Source of the DNA: Pullulanibacillus pueri
GTDB taxonomy: Bacteria; Bacillota; Bacilli; Bacillales; Sporolactobacillaceae
Length of the DNA stretch: 52,899 nucleotides
Direction: 5' to 3'
Assembly (NCBI RefSeq): GCF_014639255.1
Contig: NZ_BMFV01000035.1
Location: forward strand, 1-52,899
In this document: piece after piece, positions 50,639-52,899 of the stretch
How positions within the stretch are numbered: the stretch's first letter is position 1
Layout of the letters: each line of letters opens with the position of its first letter
Notes under the pieces: generated by a model
Seen by the model: only the letters and a program-made list of their open reading frames with translations
What the model was told of the DNA's origin: nothing
Database searches by the model: none
Program-made: the position numbers and the translations under genes

Positions 50639-50667
50639 ATTATAAATGAAATATACTTAGGGTTCAA
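50639..50667 (-). promoter_or_regulatory. Orphan antitoxin-type promoter
   Basis: Minus strand TTGAAC - 17 bp - TATAAT, with the spacer of copy A. No toxin gene lies under it, so it is what is left of a further module. It would fire leftward toward copy B. Confidence 0.6.
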
Positions 50668-50977
50668 TAGCGATGATTGCGACTCTTGAATCCATACGTT
50701 TTTGAACGCCAAGTACCTGTCACCACTGAAGAAATCTATTAAAGGGATGAAAATTGCTTATAGTTCTTACTTTGATGTCTATCTATATAGTAGATAAGGA
50801 AGTTCAAGAGTACGAAATGGTGCTATTTCTTGATGAATCATAAAAAAAGAGAACCCTGTTTTAACCTTTGCTATCCTAAGGTTTCAAAGATAAAAACTTC
50901 CATAAATAGAAAGTGATAACCTTTTGGGCTGCTGACCATATATTATAGAGAAAGTCATTTTACCTAAAGGAGTGCTT

Positions 50978-51904
50978 ATGTTGAATGGAAGGAGTTCCTA
51001 CCAAAATGTTAATGACAATTGGGAAAGAAAAGGCACAGATTCATTACGTACTTCCCCTAATAAACGTCCAAATATCTTAGTCCTCATGGTTGATGAAGAA
51101 CGCTATCCGCCAGTTTACGAAAGTGAGGAAGTTAAAGAATGGAGAAAGAAAAACTTAATATTCCACGAAATAATGCGAGAAAAGGGGGTGGAGTTCAAGC
51201 ACCATTATATTGGTTCAGCAGCGTGTAGCCCTAGTCGAACAACATTGTTCACGGGACAATACCCATCCTTACATGGTGTTACGCAAACAACCGGAGCAGC
51301 GAAGGGTGCCTTTGATCCCGATGTGTATTGGCTAGATCAGAGCACCGTTCCAACGATGGGTGATTATTTTCGAGAGGCCGGTTATCAAACATTTTATAAA
51401 GGGAAATGGCATCTTTCAGATGAAGATATTCTTATTCCTGCCACTCATAATGCTTTCCCAAGTTATAATACACAAAACGGTTCCCCCTTACCTAAAAAGG
51501 AACGAATTTACAGGGATGCCAATCGACTCGATGATTATGGTTTTACGGGTTGGATAGGGCCGGAACCTCATGGAACAGACCCACGTAATTCAGGTTCATC
51601 AGCACGTATTGGGTTAAGCGGTCGTGATGTTATCTACAGTGAGGAAGCGGTGAAGCTCATAGAGACACTCGATAAAAGCGAATCAGGGAAAGACAACCCT
51701 TGGCTCATGGTCGCCTCTTTTGTGAATCCACACGATATTACCTTGTTCGGAGAGCTCACTGAGAAAAGTCCCTATTATGAGTTTGATGTCGGTGAAGATG
51801 TTCCAACGATTGCGCCACCGCCCACTTTGGATGAGTCACTTGTGAAGCGGGACATAGGGACAGGTTTACTGTCCCAGGCAATGGCTTCGCTTCCTACCCG
51901 TTAA
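50978..51904 (+). pseudogene. Sulfatase, N-terminal part, truncated by a repeat
   Basis: ATG 50978 behind AAGGAG. Alkaline-phosphatase-like fold: RPNILVLMVDEERYPP with the metal-binding Asp pair region, then CSPSRTTLFTGQYPSLHGV, where C is the formylglycine precursor of the CxPSR sulfatase signature, and FYKGKWHLSDED. Around residue 290 the gene runs into the GGGACAG repeat (51848) and ends with 19 repeat-encoded codons. Complete sulfatases have about 450-600 residues, so the C-terminal subdomain is missing and the protein is probably inactive. It needs an anaerobic or FGE-type maturase, not seen here. Confidence 0.85.
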
Positions 51905-51932
51905 TTTTAAGGATACTCCACAAACGCACTCT
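51848..51932. repeat. 85-bp repeat at the sulfatase/comK junction
   Basis: Contains GGGACAG (51857-51863) and CTGTCCC (51869-51875) and runs into the last codons of comK. It is the likely source, or a sister copy, of the repeats at 49498 and 50030. Confidence 0.7.
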
Positions 51933-52506
51933 CATCTTCCTCGATGGTAAACATCCCCGTTCCCTTCATCTTGATTGCTTTTTCTAAATCTATTAGACTG
52001 CTGGACTGGAGTTGGGGAGTGTAGGATTGATAGTATTGACGGGATTCTAGGAGCTTGCACCGGTATTGGGCGGCACGGTTGAGTTTCATTTCAAAGGTTC
52101 CGAAATGGATCGGGAGAGTTTTAACTTGATAGTTGGTGAATTGGATTAGGGTCCCGTCTTGTGCATCCTCACAATTTTTAATGTGTTGGTGGATGAGCCA
52201 GATACATTCGCGGTTCTTGGGTGAGGTCAGGGGAAAGAGGGTGATCTCGAAAGCATCACTGATGGCAATCGGCGCCATATGTGTGTAATTTAATAAGGCT
52301 GCTGCCCCTTCTTTCCGCCCTTTATAACTTGAACCGAAGAATTTACATGACTCATCAATAATCGTGAGGGGCTTGCGAGTCACCTGAAGGACGCGATAGC
52401 TTTCGATCACCAGTGTCCAATGCTCTCCGAATGGACTGTCAATAGGTAATAAGGCCATGGTCTCCGGGTTAATCACATAATGGGCTTGAGAATGAATGGT
52501 TTCCAT
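51907..52506 (-). CDS. comK: ComK-family competence transcription factor
   Basis: 199 residues, ATG 52506 with AGGAGAGGAAG upstream. KPLTIIDESCKFFGSSYKGRKEGA is the ComK signature (B. subtilis: QIVDRSCRFFGSSYAGRKAG); LFPLTSPKNRECIWLIHQHI and LPIHFGTFEMKLNRAAQYRCKLLESR also follow ComK. ComK activates competence (DNA-uptake) genes by binding AAAA-N5-TTTT boxes. The last eight codons lie in a repeat present elsewhere in the window, so the tail may be altered. Sulfatase and comK are convergent, their stop codons two bases apart. Confidence 0.88.
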   Translation of the reverse strand: METIHSQAHYVINPETMALLPIDSPFGEHWTLVIESYRVLQVTRKPLTIIDESCKFFGSSYKGRKEGAAALLNYTHMAPIAISDAFEITLFPLTSPKNRECIWLIHQHIKNCEDAQDGTLIQFTNYQVKTLPIHFGTFEMKLNRAAQYRCKLLESRQYYQSYTPQLQSSSLIDLEKAIKMKGTGMFTIEEDESAFVEYP

Positions 52507-52586
52507 TGTCGATCTTCCTCTCCTAAAAGATTAGTGTGATTTCTTGAATTTATTATGCAGAATGCCTCCGAAAATGTATAAGTCAG

Positions 52587-52653
52587 AAAATGTGTTTTTC
52601 TGAGGTCTCATTCCCTTGAAAACGTCATTTTTCTCCACTGAAAATGGCAATTT
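52587..52653 (-). promoter_or_regulatory. Candidate ComK boxes upstream of comK
   Basis: Two perfect AAAA-N5-TTTT boxes (52587-52599 and 52619-52631) and one with a single mismatch, AAAATGGCAATTT (52641-52653). Gaps of 19 and 9 bp approximate two and one helix turns, as in known K-boxes. They lie 81-147 bp before the comK start, fitting autoactivation. An extended -10 (TGCATAAT, minus strand) lies near 52550-52560. Confidence 0.6.
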
Positions 52654-52659
52654 CCCATT

Positions 52660-52899
52660 ATGGGGTTTCCTCAAGTTAATAACATCCTATCAATTTAAAA
52701 ACTTTAACATGCTAATTTAGATGTGTCTTGCGGTGGTTTTCCCGAAGGACGCATAAGAAAAACCCTCTTTAACCTGAAAAAGGAAATAGAGGGCAGCATC
52801 AATTTATGGTTAGATTAAAAGAGAGTCACTTCTTAATCTGGCACCTATGTCAAGGACACAATAAAAAAAGAGGTTAAGCAACTAGAAGATGATTCCTAT
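52660..52899. other. Right edge, no gene seen
   Basis: About 240 bp with one weak hairpin (CCCTCTTT...AAATAGAGGG, about 52765-52793), possibly a terminator for a gene beyond the window. Confidence 0.4.

Overview
The window is low-GC Firmicutes DNA, most likely from a spore-forming member of the Bacillales. The evidence is strong AGGAGG ribosome-binding sites, frequent TTG/GTG starts, sigma-A type promoters, a ComK homologue, YesM/YesN-type two-component regulation, DUF624 (YesL), and TxpA/BsrG-like type I toxin-antitoxin loci. I cannot name the genus. No tRNA, rRNA, CRISPR array or intact transposase gene is visible.

Layout. 1-4.7 kb: accessory DNA with a frameshifted GPGGG-type small gene, a RloC-like anticodon nuclease ATPase, and a divergent XRE regulator pair around a dyad operator. 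4.9-11.7 kb: a pentose/riboside locus. A decayed binding-protein gene is fused by deletion to the tail of a LacI regulator, followed by ribokinase, RpiB-type isomerase, a CUT1 sugar ABC transporter and an ADP-ribosylglycohydrolase-like protein. 11.7-13.8 kb: gene remnants and repeats. 13.8-17.8 kb: a tightly coupled three-gene cassette (HNH-like membrane protein, tail-anchored coiled-coil protein, CbbX-like AAA+ ATPase) that I cannot match to a described system. 17.8-22.8 kb: accessory genes and relics (VanZ-like, ParB-like, a holin-like toxin candidate with antisense RNA, a membrane-anchored PD-(D/E)XK-like protein). 23-28 kb: VOC proteins, a WYL regulator, and an ArsR/AHSA1 operon with dyad operators. 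28-35.8 kb: LacI regulator, AnmK-family kinase, RbsBAC-type ABC importer, RPE/AlsE-like epimerase and mannose-6-phosphate isomerase, which look like one pathway from an imported, perhaps anhydro, sugar to fructose-6-phosphate. 36.5-49.1 kb: a plant-polysaccharide locus with Gfo/Idh/MocA oxidoreductase, GH115-like glucuronidase, YesM/YesN pair, two sugar-binding proteins (one with an in-frame TGA), two permeases and a DUF624 protein. 49.1-52.9 kb: a repeat-rich stretch with two tandem type I toxin-antitoxin modules plus decayed copies, a truncated sulfatase, and comK with candidate ComK boxes.

The metabolic operons share one logic: extracellular glycan or glycoside fragments are sensed (LacI regulators, YesMN), imported by ABC systems, and converted by kinases and isomerases into central sugar phosphates. 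The DNA between them holds defence-like genes, toxin-antitoxin modules, palindromic repeats and pseudogenes, as expected of a fast-changing accessory region. The most interesting items are the three-gene AAA+ cassette, the tandem type I toxin array with its visible RNA control elements, the AnmK-centred operon, and the ADP-ribosylglycohydrolase with altered metal motifs inside a ribose operon.
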